A stretch of 64,000 bases of DNA from an uncultured Prevotellaceae bacterium (GTDB lineage Bacteria > Bacteroidota > Bacteroidia > Bacteroidales > Bacteroidaceae): NCBI GenBank assembly GCA_937900485.1, contig CALCEL010000063.1, positions 29,249 to 93,248 on the forward strand. Direction: 5' to 3'. Shown here piece after piece: positions 35,000 through 44,081 of the stretch. Below the pieces are notes generated by a model. The model was not told the DNA's origin. It was given only the letters and a program-made list of their open reading frames with translations, and ran no database searches. How positions within the stretch are numbered: the stretch's first letter is position 1; each line of letters opens with the position of its first letter. A program made the position numbers and the translations under genes.

Positions 35000-36205
35000 T
35001 TACTTTATACCGAGCTTCTTCGCGATAGCCTTTGGTATTGCGTCTTTATGAATGAGGATGTTCATGGTCTTGTAAGCCACGAAAGCCTTTGATGCGTACC
35101 ATATTCCGTCATACTTGCCAGCCTTTCCCCATGAGTTCTTAACCATGAAATATTCCTTGCCGTTCTGGTCTTTAGCTATTCCATAGATAATCATTCCGTG
35201 GTCATCTGTTGTCTCCCAGTTGTCGTAAGCTGTCTGACGCATCTCCTGTGTAACCTCAATCTCAGGGAGTGGCTTTGACGTGAGTGCCACGCCTTGCTCT
35301 GCCTTAGACTTACCGAACCATCTTGCGAAGTCAGAGCCTTGCTCGTCTTTCTGCTTCTGTATGTCTGGACATACTGCGATTCCGTTACGTGTGAAACCAA
35401 GCTCTGTGACATCGGAGCCCCATGCGAATGTGAATCCGTTCTTTACGGCTGTGTCCATAACCTCCATGAACTCGTCAAGAGGAAGGTTGTATGACTCGCC
35501 CCAACGCCAGTTGTCCTGAACCTCGAGGATGAATTTCTCGTAGAATGGGTGATGAGTGTAAGAGGTGAGTGACACGTAGTCATCCATGTTGAGTCCTGTG
35601 CTCTTCATGTATGACTGTGGAGTGTATTTCTTTCCGTTGTAGGTGAACTCCTCAGGACACTCACCAAGGTAGTTGTCCAGTGTTGATATGAGGCTCTTCT
35701 TCCATATTGGTGAGAGCTTCTTCAGTTTCTCGCTCTTTGCGATGCCGTTCACATAGCCCTCAGCGATGTTGAAAAGCTCGTTGAAGTTAGGAAGGGTGTC
35801 ACCATACAAAGTGCCTGGTGCTGGCATGGCTGACTGAGGAACTATACCGTAGTGCTTCATGCAGTATACCGCATCATAGAAGCTGCCGCCCTGGCTGAAG
35901 CTAACATCTCCGTGCATACGTACTGATGCTGTTGCTCTGTCCTCGTATGTCTTATGTGCGAGATACATCTCGGCGAAATCGAACTCTCCCTTACCCATTC
36001 TGAGAAGCTCAGACTCGAAGTATCCAAGTGATGAGTAAGCCCAACAAGTACCAGACTGATTTTGATTCTTTACTGAAGTGATGGGGTTAGCTTTTACAGT
36101 TGTGAATTTGAATCCCTCTTCCTTTTTCTCTTCTTTAGCGTCCTGAGCGTAGAGAGATGATGAAAAGAGTGCCGTTGCGACACTTAAAAATAAAATCTTT
36201 TTCAT
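35000..36205 (-). CDS. pepC: Exported C1B papain-like peptidase (PepC/bleomycin hydrolase type)
   Basis: Cysteine aminopeptidase of 401 residues. The signal peptide ends near Tyr-Ala-Gln (residue 21), unlike the cytoplasmic PepC of other bacteria. Catalytic Cys54 is in NQSGTCWAYSSLGYFESELL, the His in TTDDHGMIIYG and the Asn in VKNSWG near the end. C1B members trim peptides from the N-terminus. It is followed by a Pro-peptidase 22 bp upstream in the same direction, so the two form a small peptide-degrading unit. Confidence 0.92.
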   Translation of the reverse strand: MKKILFLSVATALFSSSLYAQDAKEEKKEEGFKFTTVKANPITSVKNQNQSGTCWAYSSLGYFESELLRMGKGEFDFAEMYLAHKTYEDRATASVRMHGDVSFSQGGSFYDAVYCMKHYGIVPQSAMPAPGTLYGDTLPNFNELFNIAEGYVNGIAKSEKLKKLSPIWKKSLISTLDNYLGECPEEFTYNGKKYTPQSYMKSTGLNMDDYVSLTSYTHHPFYEKFILEVQDNWRWGESYNLPLDEFMEVMDTAVKNGFTFAWGSDVTELGFTRNGIAVCPDIQKQKDEQGSDFARWFGKSKAEQGVALTSKPLPEIEVTQEMRQTAYDNWETTDDHGMIIYGIAKDQNGKEYFMVKNSWGKAGKYDGIWYASKAFVAYKTMNILIHKDAIPKAIAKKLGIK

Positions 36206-36226
36206 TATTAATTTATAAAATATTAA

Positions 36227-37618
36227 TTATTTGGCGATGAATGCTTCCACATCATCAATATGATAAGGTATTATCTGTTTTCCTAATACTCGGTTGCCTG
36301 TCTCTGTAATCAGAATGTCGTCTTCGAGTCTTATGCCTCCGAAATCCTTGTATGACTCAACCGCGTCGTAGTTGATGAAGTCTTTGTGAAGACCTTGACT
36401 TCTCCACAGGTCGATTAGATGAGGTATGAAGTATATTCCTGGCTCGTCCGTCATGACAAATCCCGGTCTGAGACGGCGTCCGCAACGCAGACAGTTGAGA
36501 CCGAACTGTGTGGATGGCTGCACCTCCTCGTCGAAGCCTACGTAGTTTTGACCCAGGCCCTCCATGTCATGAACGTCCATTCCCATCATGTGACCTAATC
36601 CGTGTGGCATGAACATGGCGTGTGCGCCGTTACGTACCGCATCCTCTGTGTCTCCCTTCATGAGGCCAAGTTCTTTCAGCCTGTCTGTCATCATGCGGCA
36701 TACGTCAAGGTGCATGTCAAGCCATTTCATTCCCGGTTTAGCTTTTTCAATCACGAGGTCGTGACATGACTCGACGATGGAGTATATGTCTCTCTGTTTT
36801 TGGGTGAATTTTCCGGATATAGGTGTGACGCGTGTGTTGTCTGAACAGTAGTGCTCCATGTTCTCCGCACCGGCGTCGCAAAGCATCAGTCGTCCGGCTT
36901 CCAGAGGTCTGTCAGAAGGGTATCCGTGCTGAATCTCTCCATGCATTGACAGGATACTCTGGAAAGAGTACTTCTCGCCATAGCTCATGGCTATTCCTTC
37001 TATGATACCCGCGATGTGTTTTTCTGTGACACCCGGTCTGCACTCCTTCATGGCAGTGGTGTGCATCATGTAACCAATGCCAAGTGCGTCCTCAATCTCC
37101 TTAATCTCGAGGTCTGTCTTTATTGAGCGCATCTCCACAACCGCTTTTATAAGTCTCACACTGGCGTTTTCACGTGTTTTCAGCGGATGTGTCTTAAGGA
37201 GGTCTGCCACTTGTATCATGTGGTCATGTCTGTACGGAGGCAGATACATGACTTCCTGACCGTTTGCTTTTGCCTTGTCGATGATTTTCTCTAGTTCGGA
37301 CATAGGTGCCGAGTTCATCACTCCTACTTGGTGCCCTAACTCTTGTACAGATGGGACGTATCCAAACCAGATGATGTCATCGATGTCAATGTCATCTCCT
37401 ATCAGGTACTCTTTGTCGTTATCAATGTCTATGACACCTACAAGACCCTCTCTTTTCTGTCCGAAGTAATAGAGGAATGTACTGTCCTGGCGGAAACGAT
37501 AAGTGTTAGCTGGGTAATTTGTCGGAGCGTCATTGTTTCCAAATATTATCACAAGACCATTGCCCAGTTTGTTTTTCAACTCCTGCCTACGCTCTACATA
37601 AACTTGCTTTGCGAACAT
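36227..37618 (-). CDS. pepP: Xaa-Pro aminopeptidase (M24B)
   Basis: Cytoplasmic metallopeptidase of 463 residues that removes N-terminal residues next to proline. N-terminal regulatory domain begins ERRQELKNKLGNGLVIIFGN. Pita-bread metal ligands: Asp in CDAGAENMEHYCSDNTR, His in HGLGHMMGMDVHD, Glu in VMTDEPGIYF and Glu in IRLEDDIL. No signal peptide. It is the first gene of the pair with the exported C1 peptidase. Confidence 0.94.
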   Translation of the reverse strand: MFAKQVYVERRQELKNKLGNGLVIIFGNNDAPTNYPANTYRFRQDSTFLYYFGQKREGLVGVIDIDNDKEYLIGDDIDIDDIIWFGYVPSVQELGHQVGVMNSAPMSELEKIIDKAKANGQEVMYLPPYRHDHMIQVADLLKTHPLKTRENASVRLIKAVVEMRSIKTDLEIKEIEDALGIGYMMHTTAMKECRPGVTEKHIAGIIEGIAMSYGEKYSFQSILSMHGEIQHGYPSDRPLEAGRLMLCDAGAENMEHYCSDNTRVTPISGKFTQKQRDIYSIVESCHDLVIEKAKPGMKWLDMHLDVCRMMTDRLKELGLMKGDTEDAVRNGAHAMFMPHGLGHMMGMDVHDMEGLGQNYVGFDEEVQPSTQFGLNCLRCGRRLRPGFVMTDEPGIYFIPHLIDLWRSQGLHKDFINYDAVESYKDFGGIRLEDDILITETGNRVLGKQIIPYHIDDVEAFIAK

Positions 37619-38020
37619 AATATTATTTATTTTGTGACATGAGACAATCTTTTCCCTTATGTCGACGAAGTATACCTTCGGCTCTTTTTCACGGACCGTC
37701 TCGTGACTATTTCACTTTGTTTTCTCAAAGTGTGATGACATGAACCTGACATTCATGTCCCTGGCCACTCTCCGTCGCTTTGTGGAACTTAGATGTATTG
37801 TGTCTGTTTTGTATTTGTTGTTTAGTTTATAAACATGGTGTGTCCATGTGTTTTCACTATTTTGCAAAGTTAATGTAAAATTGAAAAATAACGTAATTTT
37901 CACACTTTAAAATAGTTTTTTGTGTTCTGTTTGTTGTGTAGTTAGGTTGATTTAGTGTTTTGCTTTGGTGTCTGAGGTGAGAAATCCTGGTCGTGTTGTC
38001 CTGTCGTCAGTTCATGACGC
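37619..38020. other. Spacer between pepP and rpsP
   Basis: About 400 bp with no credible gene. Small inverted repeats are present (CACTTTG with CAAAGTG at about 37711-37733, GACATGA with TCATGTC at about 37738-37759). A 63-codon minus frame (37712-37903) is Ser/Lys/Arg rich with no family features and is not called. Confidence 0.45.
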
Positions 38021-38058
38021 ACAAAAAAAAAGAGAATATCAGGTGATACTCTCTTCTT
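38021..38058 (-). terminator. Terminator of rpsP
   Basis: On the minus strand AAGAGAGTATCA pairs with TGATATTCTCTT, followed by a run of nine T. It lies 50-80 bp past the stop. Confidence 0.8.
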
Positions 38059-38106
38059 TTATTTTTTGGGAAACATTCCCGTGGCCACTTGGTCGCTCCG
38101 TCTTAA

Positions 38107-38640
38107 TTATGCTTCTGCTGGAGCCTCCTCAGTAGTTGTCTCAGCGGCATTTGCCTCAGCTTCAGCCTTAGCGGCAGCGGCGGCAGCCTTTTTCTCAGCT
38201 ACCTTAGCGGCTACAGCCTCGTTAACCTTCTTCTCAGCAGCGAGACGAGCGGCAGCGTCAGCCTTCTTGTCTGCGTCCTTCTTGTTCTTGAAGTCAGCAG
38301 CCTTGTTAGCCTTCTCAGCCTTCCAAGCAGCGAACTTCTCCTCAGCCTTAGCCTCGTCGAAAGCGCCCTTACGAACACCTCCAAGAAGATGCTTCTTGAG
38401 GTAAACGCCCTCGTCAGAGAGAATGTTGCGAACTGTGTCTGTTGGCTGTGCACCTACCAATACCCAGTAGAGAGCACGCTCGAAGTTCAAATCAACTGTT
38501 GCAGGATTAGTGTTAGGATTGTAAGTACCAATCTTCTCAATAAAGCGACCATCACGTGGTGCGTCTGCATTTGCGATCACGATAGAGTAAAAGGCGTAGT
38601 TCTTACGACCGTGACGCTGCAATCTGATTTTAGTTGCCAT
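38107..38640 (-). CDS. rpsP: 30S ribosomal protein S16 with long C-terminal tail
   Basis: Small-subunit ribosomal protein. Residues 1 to about 80 are classic S16 (IRLQRHGRKNYAFYSIVIANA, RDGRFIEKIGTYNPN, LVGAQPTDTVRNILS). The remaining 95 residues are a Lys-, Ala- and Glu-rich tail ending TTEEAPAEA. Bacteroidota S16 proteins are often extended this way; ordinary S16 is about 80-90 residues. A consensus -7 box lies 60 bp upstream. No rimM or trmD neighbours are present. Confidence 0.96.
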   Translation of the reverse strand: MATKIRLQRHGRKNYAFYSIVIANADAPRDGRFIEKIGTYNPNTNPATVDLNFERALYWVLVGAQPTDTVRNILSDEGVYLKKHLLGGVRKGAFDEAKAEEKFAAWKAEKANKAADFKNKKDADKKADAAARLAAEKKVNEAVAAKVAEKKAAAAAAKAEAEANAAETTTEEAPAEA

Positions 38641-38698
38641 TTAAATGATTTTTTGTTAAATAATGATTTTGAACTGCCGCTATCCCGTAGCAGCGCTG

Positions 38699-38706
38699 CA
38701 AATTTA
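38699..38706 (-). promoter_or_regulatory. -7 promoter box of rpsP
   Basis: TAAATTTG on the minus strand, 58 bp before the start codon; a reasonable fit to the Bacteroidota -7 consensus. Confidence 0.5.
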
Positions 38707-38801
38707 AGTGTTTTTCTTGAAAAATCAGTTTTGGCGGTAAAAAAATATTATTGTCTTCATTTTTTTTCAGACTTTGTTGTGAGCTTTACATTTATTTATC
38801 T

Positions 38802-38809
38802 TAAATTTG
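38802..38809 (+). promoter_or_regulatory. -7 promoter box of the RseC-like/rnf operon
   Basis: TAAATTTG with a TTG about 22 bp upstream (38777-38779), 38 bp before the first start codon of the operon. Confidence 0.5.
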
Positions 38810-38847
38810 CGTTGCATTTGCAAGGTGGACTTTGCAAAATTGGTTAT

Positions 38848-39279
38848 ATGGGAGATAGAATAGAACATAACGGTATTATTGAGAGTATTGAGGGTGACAA
38901 TGTGCGTGTGCGTATTGTGCGTCTTTCCTCTTGTTCTTCCTGTAAAGCCAAGTCGTTATGCTCCTCGTCGGAGAGTAAGGATGAATACATAGACGTGTGT
39001 GATTCCTCGCCGGAGAGGTGGTCGGTAGGTGACAGTGTCCGTGTGTGTGGGACCTTGTCGATGGGTAAGTCCGCTGTCAGGATAGCTTTTGGAATTCCTG
39101 TTTTGTTGATGGTTACGGTTCTTGTGGTATGCAAGGTGATGTTTTCCATGTCGGACGGTATGTCTATTCTGTTGATGACGTTATGTCTGTCTGCTTATTT
39201 CACCTTATTATATATTTTACGTGACAAGTTGAATAAGAAGTTTGTGATGTGGATAGAGCGTGCTGCTGATAAGTCATGA
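38848..39279 (+). CDS. RseC/SoxR-reducing-type membrane protein
   Basis: Membrane protein of 143 residues of the RseC (SoxR-reducing) family. N-terminal half has the four-cysteine pattern CSSCKAKSLC (about 29-38), which may bind an Fe-S centre; the C-terminal half has two membrane segments (about 75-95 and 100-120) and ends basic. In many genomes RseC and Rnf genes neighbour each other, and here it stands 73 bp before rnfB in the same direction. The ATG at 38848 is used; the frame extends upstream but without conserved sequence and past the promoter. Confidence 0.85.
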   Translation: MGDRIEHNGIIESIEGDNVRVRIVRLSSCSSCKAKSLCSSSESKDEYIDVCDSSPERWSVGDSVRVCGTLSMGKSAVRIAFGIPVLLMVTVLVVCKVMFSMSDGMSILLMTLCLSAYFTLLYILRDKLNKKFVMWIERAADKS

Positions 39280-39352
39280 GATGCGAGCTGTTGATATTGA
39301 AAAGCGATTGAGAGACTGTGTTAAACATTATAAAAAATAAAATAAAAAGTTT

Positions 39353-40447
39353 ATGAACGTAATTCTAAATGCTGTAATCGTGTTGGGCATATTGGGTCTC
39401 GTTTTGGCGGGAGCTCTCTATGTGATGTCCAAAAAGTTTGCGGTTGAGGAGGACCCACGTGTCGGCAAGATAGCGGATATTTTGCCAGGCGCTAACTGTG
39501 GTGGATGTGGTTTTCCTGGTTGTGGCGGAATGGCCGCCGCATGTGTGAAAGCTGCTGACGCCGGTTCTTTGGACGGCTTGAACTGTCCGGTAGGTGGTCA
39601 GTCAACAATGGAGGCCGTGGCTGCCATATTGGGCATGGAGGTAGGATCCTCTTCTCCTAAGCTTGCGGTGGTACGTTGTAACGGGACGTGTGAGAACAGA
39701 CCGAAAACAGTAGTTTACGACGGAGTGAGAAGCTGTCGTATCGCTCATACTACATGTATGGGAGAGACTGCGTGCTCTTATGGGTGTCTTGGTTGCGGAG
39801 ACTGTGTTGACGCGTGTCAGTTCGGTGCAATCAGTATGAATGAGAAGACTGGCCTGCCGGAGGTTGATGCCGCTAAGTGTACTGCTTGTGGAGCGTGCGC
39901 CAAGGCTTGTCCTCGTAATATCATTGAGATCAGAACAGTAAGCGGAGACTCTAAGGACGCTTTTGTCGTTGAGTGTGTCAACAAAGACAAGGGAGCTCAG
40001 GCGATGAAGGCTTGTGCCGTATCATGTATTGCTTGTAAGAAATGTGAGAATGCCTGTGGCAGTGACGCCGTTCATGTTGAGGGTAACGTAGCTTACATCA
40101 ACCCTGAGACATGTGTTCTCTGTGGACAGTGCTTCGATGCTTGTCCGCGTGGAACGATAGTGTCTCTTTCCGCAGCCGGCATACAGCGTAAGAGTGTGGA
40201 GAAGTCCACGTCTAAGTCTGCATCATCTGCTAACGCTCAGAGTGCCGCTCCTAAGGCTCCTTCAAAGGAATGGAAACCTATAGAGATTAAATATGACGCT
40301 GCTCTGCTCCCGTCTCAGCAAGTGTTGCTGGCAGGTCCTAAGGATATCAGTAACCCTGTTCCTGCTTCTAAAGATGTTGAATTCGAAGCTAAGCGTACTG
40401 ACGCTCCTCTTCCACCGAGTCAGATGATTCTGCTTGGATTAAAATAA
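39353..40447 (+). CDS. rnfB: Rnf electron transport complex subunit RnfB
   Basis: Iron-sulfur subunit of 364 residues that accepts electrons from ferredoxin or flavodoxin. One N-terminal membrane anchor, then the CGGCGFPGCGGMA cluster region (about 46-58), four or more 4Fe-4S ferredoxin motifs (CLGCGDCVDAC, CTACGACAKAC, CIACKKCENAC, CVLCGQCFDAC), and a Ser/Ala/Lys-rich tail. It is the first Rnf gene, in the Bacteroidota order BCDGEA. Confidence 0.96.
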   Translation: MNVILNAVIVLGILGLVLAGALYVMSKKFAVEEDPRVGKIADILPGANCGGCGFPGCGGMAAACVKAADAGSLDGLNCPVGGQSTMEAVAAILGMEVGSSSPKLAVVRCNGTCENRPKTVVYDGVRSCRIAHTTCMGETACSYGCLGCGDCVDACQFGAISMNEKTGLPEVDAAKCTACGACAKACPRNIIEIRTVSGDSKDAFVVECVNKDKGAQAMKACAVSCIACKKCENACGSDAVHVEGNVAYINPETCVLCGQCFDACPRGTIVSLSAAGIQRKSVEKSTSKSASSANAQSAAPKAPSKEWKPIEIKYDAALLPSQQVLLAGPKDISNPVPASKDVEFEAKRTDAPLPPSQMILLGLK

Positions 40448-40456
40448 AGAACGAAT

Positions 40457-41803
40457 ATGAAAAGTTTCAAAATAGGTGGAGTTCATCCGGCGGAGAATAA
40501 GTTGTCTGCCGCAGAGCCGATTAAGGTGTCTCGTCTTCCGGAGGTGGCTGTTTATCCTATGGGTCAGCATATTGGTGCGCCAGCCAAACCGGTAGTTAAC
40601 AAGGGTGATAAAGTGAAAGTTGGCACTATGATTGCCGAGGCCGGAGGTTTCGTCTCCGCACCGATTTTCTCTGGTGTGAGTGGTACTGTTCTGAAGATTG
40701 ACACTGTGGTTGACGCCAGCGGTTACGCAAAGCCGGCGGTGTACATCAAGGTGGAGGGTGACGACTGGGAAGAGAGTATCGACCGCAGTGATAAGCTTGT
40801 CACTCTCAAGGAAAAACCTGAGCTTACGGCTGATGAGATTAAAGATAAGATAAAGAACGCTGGTGTCGTAGGTATGGGTGGAGCATGCTTCCCTACACAC
40901 GTCAAGTTGTGCCCGCCTCCGGGACAGGTTCCTCAGTGGGTTATCATCAACGCCGTTGAGTGTGAGCCATACCTGACCGCTGACCATCGTCTCATGCTTG
41001 AGAAAGCTGACGAGATCCTTGTGGGTGTTGACTTGCTCATGAAAGCGGGCAATGTGGAGAAAGGCTTTATCGGCATTGAGGAAAACAAGCCAGACGCGAT
41101 ACAGTTGCTGACGGAGAAGGCCAAGGCGTCATATCCTAAGATTGAGATTGTTCCGTTGAAGACTAAATATCCTCAAGGTGGTGAGAAACAACTTATAGAC
41201 GCTGTGGTCGGAAGACAAGTTCCTGCGCCTCCTGCCATCCCGGTCAACGTGGGTGCCATTGTGCAGAACGTCGGCACGGCATTCGCTGTGTATGAAGCGG
41301 TAATGAAGAACAAGCCTCTCTTCGAGCGTGTGGTGACAGTGACAGGAAAGAGTCTCGCTCATCCGTCTAACTACCTCACCCGTATGGGTACTCCAATGAG
41401 TCTTCTTATTGAGGACTGCGGCGGCTTACCTGCAGACACGGGTAAAGTTATCGGTGGAGGACCGATGATGGGTAAGGCGCTCATCAATATTGACGTTCCG
41501 ATCTGCAAGGGCTCATCAGGTGTTCTTATCTTAAATGAAAAAGAGGCCCGTAGAGGTGAGGAACAGCCATGTATCCGTTGCGCTAAGTGCGTGAGTGCTT
41601 GTCCAATGGGTCTTGAGCCATACCTGCTTGCCACAGCCAGTGGAAAGAGGATGTGGGACAAAGTTGAGAGTGAGGACATCACAAGTTGTATTGAGTGTGG
41701 CTCATGCCAGTTCACCTGTCCTTCTCATCGTCCGTTACTTGATAACATACGTATGGGTAAACAGACAGTGATGGGTATCATTCGTAGCCGTCAGGCAAAG
41801 TAA
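40457..41803 (+). CDS. rnfC: Rnf complex subunit RnfC
   Basis: Subunit of 448 residues thought to bind NAD(H) and FMN through a Complex I-51-kDa-like fold (glycine-rich GMGGACFPTHVK at about 139-150, and VECEPYLTADHR). Two 4Fe-4S motifs lie in the C-terminal region, CIRCAKCVSACPMGL and CIECGSCQFTCPSHR. It begins 9 bp after rnfB. Confidence 0.96.
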   Translation: MKSFKIGGVHPAENKLSAAEPIKVSRLPEVAVYPMGQHIGAPAKPVVNKGDKVKVGTMIAEAGGFVSAPIFSGVSGTVLKIDTVVDASGYAKPAVYIKVEGDDWEESIDRSDKLVTLKEKPELTADEIKDKIKNAGVVGMGGACFPTHVKLCPPPGQVPQWVIINAVECEPYLTADHRLMLEKADEILVGVDLLMKAGNVEKGFIGIEENKPDAIQLLTEKAKASYPKIEIVPLKTKYPQGGEKQLIDAVVGRQVPAPPAIPVNVGAIVQNVGTAFAVYEAVMKNKPLFERVVTVTGKSLAHPSNYLTRMGTPMSLLIEDCGGLPADTGKVIGGGPMMGKALINIDVPICKGSSGVLILNEKEARRGEEQPCIRCAKCVSACPMGLEPYLLATASGKRMWDKVESEDITSCIECGSCQFTCPSHRPLLDNIRMGKQTVMGIIRSRQAK

Positions 41804-41818
41804 AAAAAGTAATTCTCT

Positions 41819-42811
41819 ATGAATAAATTAGTAGTATCTCTTTCACCACATGTCCATTCTGGTGATTCGATTGCGAAGAATATGTACTGGGTGCTTATAG
41901 CCCTGGTTCCGGCGCTTATATGCTCATTTATCAGCTTTGGTGTTGGAGCGCTCATCACCACAGCAGTCAGCGTGCTGTCATGTGTGTTGTGTGAGTGGTT
42001 TGTTAACAAGTTTATGATGGGAAACGACAAGTGTACAGTCTGTGACGGCTCTGCCATTCTTACTGGTGTGCTTCTTGCTTTCAATATGCCAAGTAACATC
42101 GCGCCTTGGATTGTTGTCATCGGTGCGTTCTTCGCCATAGGTGTGGTGAAGATGACCTTCGGTGGTCTGGGTGGTAATCTTTTTAACCCTGCCTTAGCGG
42201 GTCGCGCCTTCCTGCTCATCTCATTCCCTGTGCAGATGACGACATGGCCTACGGCTGGTCAGGGCTTCGACTCTTACCTAGACGCTGAGACCGCTGCCAC
42301 TCCTCTCGCTCTGATGAGTCAGGCGTTCAAAGGTGACACAGCTGCTCTCAGTCAGCTGCCTTCCGCTTGGGACATGCTCATCGGTAACACTGGCGGATGT
42401 CTCGGAGAGGTGTGTGCTCTCGCTATACTTCTAGGTCTTGTCATTCTTTTGGCGAAGAAAGTCATCACATGGCACATACCTGTCAGCATCATCGCCACAG
42501 TGTTTGTGTTGTCAGGCCTTCTTAACCTCATCGATCCGTTGCGTTACGCTGACCCTGTCCTCGAGATACTCAGTGGTGGACTGATGTTGGGCGCCGTGTT
42601 CATGGCTACCGACTATGTCACTTCACCTATGTCCGCAAAAGGTCAGTTGGTGTATGGTGTGTCAATAGGTTTCCTCACGGTTATCATACGTACTTTCGGT
42701 GCTTACCCAGAGGGTATGTCATTCGCCATTCTTATCATGAATGCGTTTACTCCAATTATAAACCAGTACTGCAAGCCAAAGCGTTTCGGCGAGAAGCCAG
42801 TACAAAAATGA
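41819..42811 (+). CDS. rnfD: Rnf complex subunit RnfD
   Basis: Membrane subunit of 330 residues with about nine helices. It carries a covalent FMN through a threonine; the motif AETAATPLAL places this at about Thr161. NLFNPALAGRAF and TSPMSAKGQ are further family marks. The ion path is thought to run through it and RnfA/E. Confidence 0.96.
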   Translation: MNKLVVSLSPHVHSGDSIAKNMYWVLIALVPALICSFISFGVGALITTAVSVLSCVLCEWFVNKFMMGNDKCTVCDGSAILTGVLLAFNMPSNIAPWIVVIGAFFAIGVVKMTFGGLGGNLFNPALAGRAFLLISFPVQMTTWPTAGQGFDSYLDAETAATPLALMSQAFKGDTAALSQLPSAWDMLIGNTGGCLGEVCALAILLGLVILLAKKVITWHIPVSIIATVFVLSGLLNLIDPLRYADPVLEILSGGLMLGAVFMATDYVTSPMSAKGQLVYGVSIGFLTVIIRTFGAYPEGMSFAILIMNAFTPIINQYCKPKRFGEKPVQK

Positions 42812-42817
42812 TGGAAT

Positions 42818-43474
42818 ATGGAAAAGCTTAAATCATCTTTAACAAACATGCTGTTGGTGCTTACAGCCATAGCTGTTATTTCCGGCGGTGCTTTGGCTAT
42901 GGTCAATTCCGTCACTGAGCCGCAGATTGAGAAGATAAACGCTGAGAATCTGGCAGCTGGTATCAAGTCCGTGATGGGATGTGCCGAGGTAGTCGTGTCT
43001 CAGCCTAACACCGTGAACAAAAACATTTCTTACTACACTGTGTCCGACGCATCTGGCAAGTCACTTGGCTGGGCAGTGCAGAGCAGCGAGAATGGTTTCG
43101 GCGGTGAGCTTCAGGTGCTCGTGGGATTTGACGGAGATGGTAATATCCTCGGATACACAATCCTGAAGACTGCGGAGACTCCTGGACTTGGCGCAAAGGC
43201 TGACACATGGTTCCAGAAAGGAGCGAAGGGAGACATCATCGGCATGAACCCTGGCACGTCAAACTTCACTGTGTCTAAGGACGGTGGTGACGTTGACGCC
43301 ATCACAGCCTCTACGATTACATCTCGAGCTTTCCTCTTGTCTATCAAGAATGCCTTCGACGAGGTCGTCTCAAAGCAGGACGCTTCATCTGGAGCGTCAA
43401 CACAGGCCAAGAAGAGCGTAGCCGCTGACTCTTGCTGTGGCGACACGATAGCTTGTGACAGTATTAATGAATAA
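42818..43474 (+). CDS. rnfG: Rnf complex subunit RnfG
   Basis: Membrane-anchored FMN subunit of 218 residues. One N-terminal membrane helix (about 8-28), then a soluble domain on the outer side. The flavinylation motif DAITASTI gives Thr166 as the likely FMN attachment site. A Cys-containing tail (SCCGDTIACDS) after about 205 is not common in the family. Confidence 0.94.
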   Translation: MEKLKSSLTNMLLVLTAIAVISGGALAMVNSVTEPQIEKINAENLAAGIKSVMGCAEVVVSQPNTVNKNISYYTVSDASGKSLGWAVQSSENGFGGELQVLVGFDGDGNILGYTILKTAETPGLGAKADTWFQKGAKGDIIGMNPGTSNFTVSKDGGDVDAITASTITSRAFLLSIKNAFDEVVSKQDASSGASTQAKKSVAADSCCGDTIACDSINE

Positions 43475-43494
43475 TAAAGGAAAGGAACTAAGAT

Positions 43495-44079
43495 ATGAAT
43501 TACTTCAAGATAATCATAAATGGTATCGTTAAGGAGAATCCGACTTTTGTTCTTCTCCTCGGTATGTGTCCTACGTTGGGTACAACATCATCTGCCCTTA
43601 ACGGAATGATGATGGGACTCGCTACAATGTGTGTGCTTATTGTCAGCAATTTCCTGATATCTCTCGTTAAGAAACTGGTGCCAGACATGGTCCGAATACC
43701 ATCGTACATCGTCATCATCGCCAGCCTCGTGACTATGTTGCAGCTGTGCATCAAGGCTTATGCTCCTGAGATCGACAAGAGTCTCGGACTCTTTATCCCT
43801 CTCATCGTGGTGAACTGTATCATCCTCGGACGCGCTGAGTCTTTCGCCGCTAAGAACAATCCACTGGCTTCAATTTTCGACGGTATTGGAATTGGTCTCG
43901 GATTCACATGCGGTCTGACAATTCTTGGTTCAGTGCGTGAGATTCTCGGTACGGGGTGTATCTTCGGACAGACCATCTATTCTGAGAATTATGGTATGCT
44001 TCTCTTCGTGCTCGCGCCTGGAGCATTCCTCGCGCTTGGTTACTTAATCGCAATATTTAACAAACTCAAGAAAGCGTGA
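43495..44079 (+). CDS. rnfE: Rnf complex subunit RnfE
   Basis: Integral membrane subunit of 194 residues with six helices, paired with RnfA; both contain the inverted-repeat membrane fold that shuttles electrons through a 2Fe-2S centre in the membrane. Marks: NPTFVLLLGMCPTLGTTSS, with the cluster Cys in GMCP and VNCIILGRAESFA. Confidence 0.95.
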   Translation: MNYFKIIINGIVKENPTFVLLLGMCPTLGTTSSALNGMMMGLATMCVLIVSNFLISLVKKLVPDMVRIPSYIVIIASLVTMLQLCIKAYAPEIDKSLGLFIPLIVVNCIILGRAESFAAKNNPLASIFDGIGIGLGFTCGLTILGSVREILGTGCIFGQTIYSENYGMLLFVLAPGAFLALGYLIAIFNKLKKA

Positions 44080-44081
44080 TT

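Noticed and set aside
37712..37903. 63-codon minus-strand frame between pepP and rpsP
   Set aside because: Low-complexity basic sequence without protein-like pattern.
38389..38847. Upstream extension of the RseC-like gene
   Set aside because: It crosses the rpsP start and both divergent promoters; similarity starts only at the ATG at 38848.
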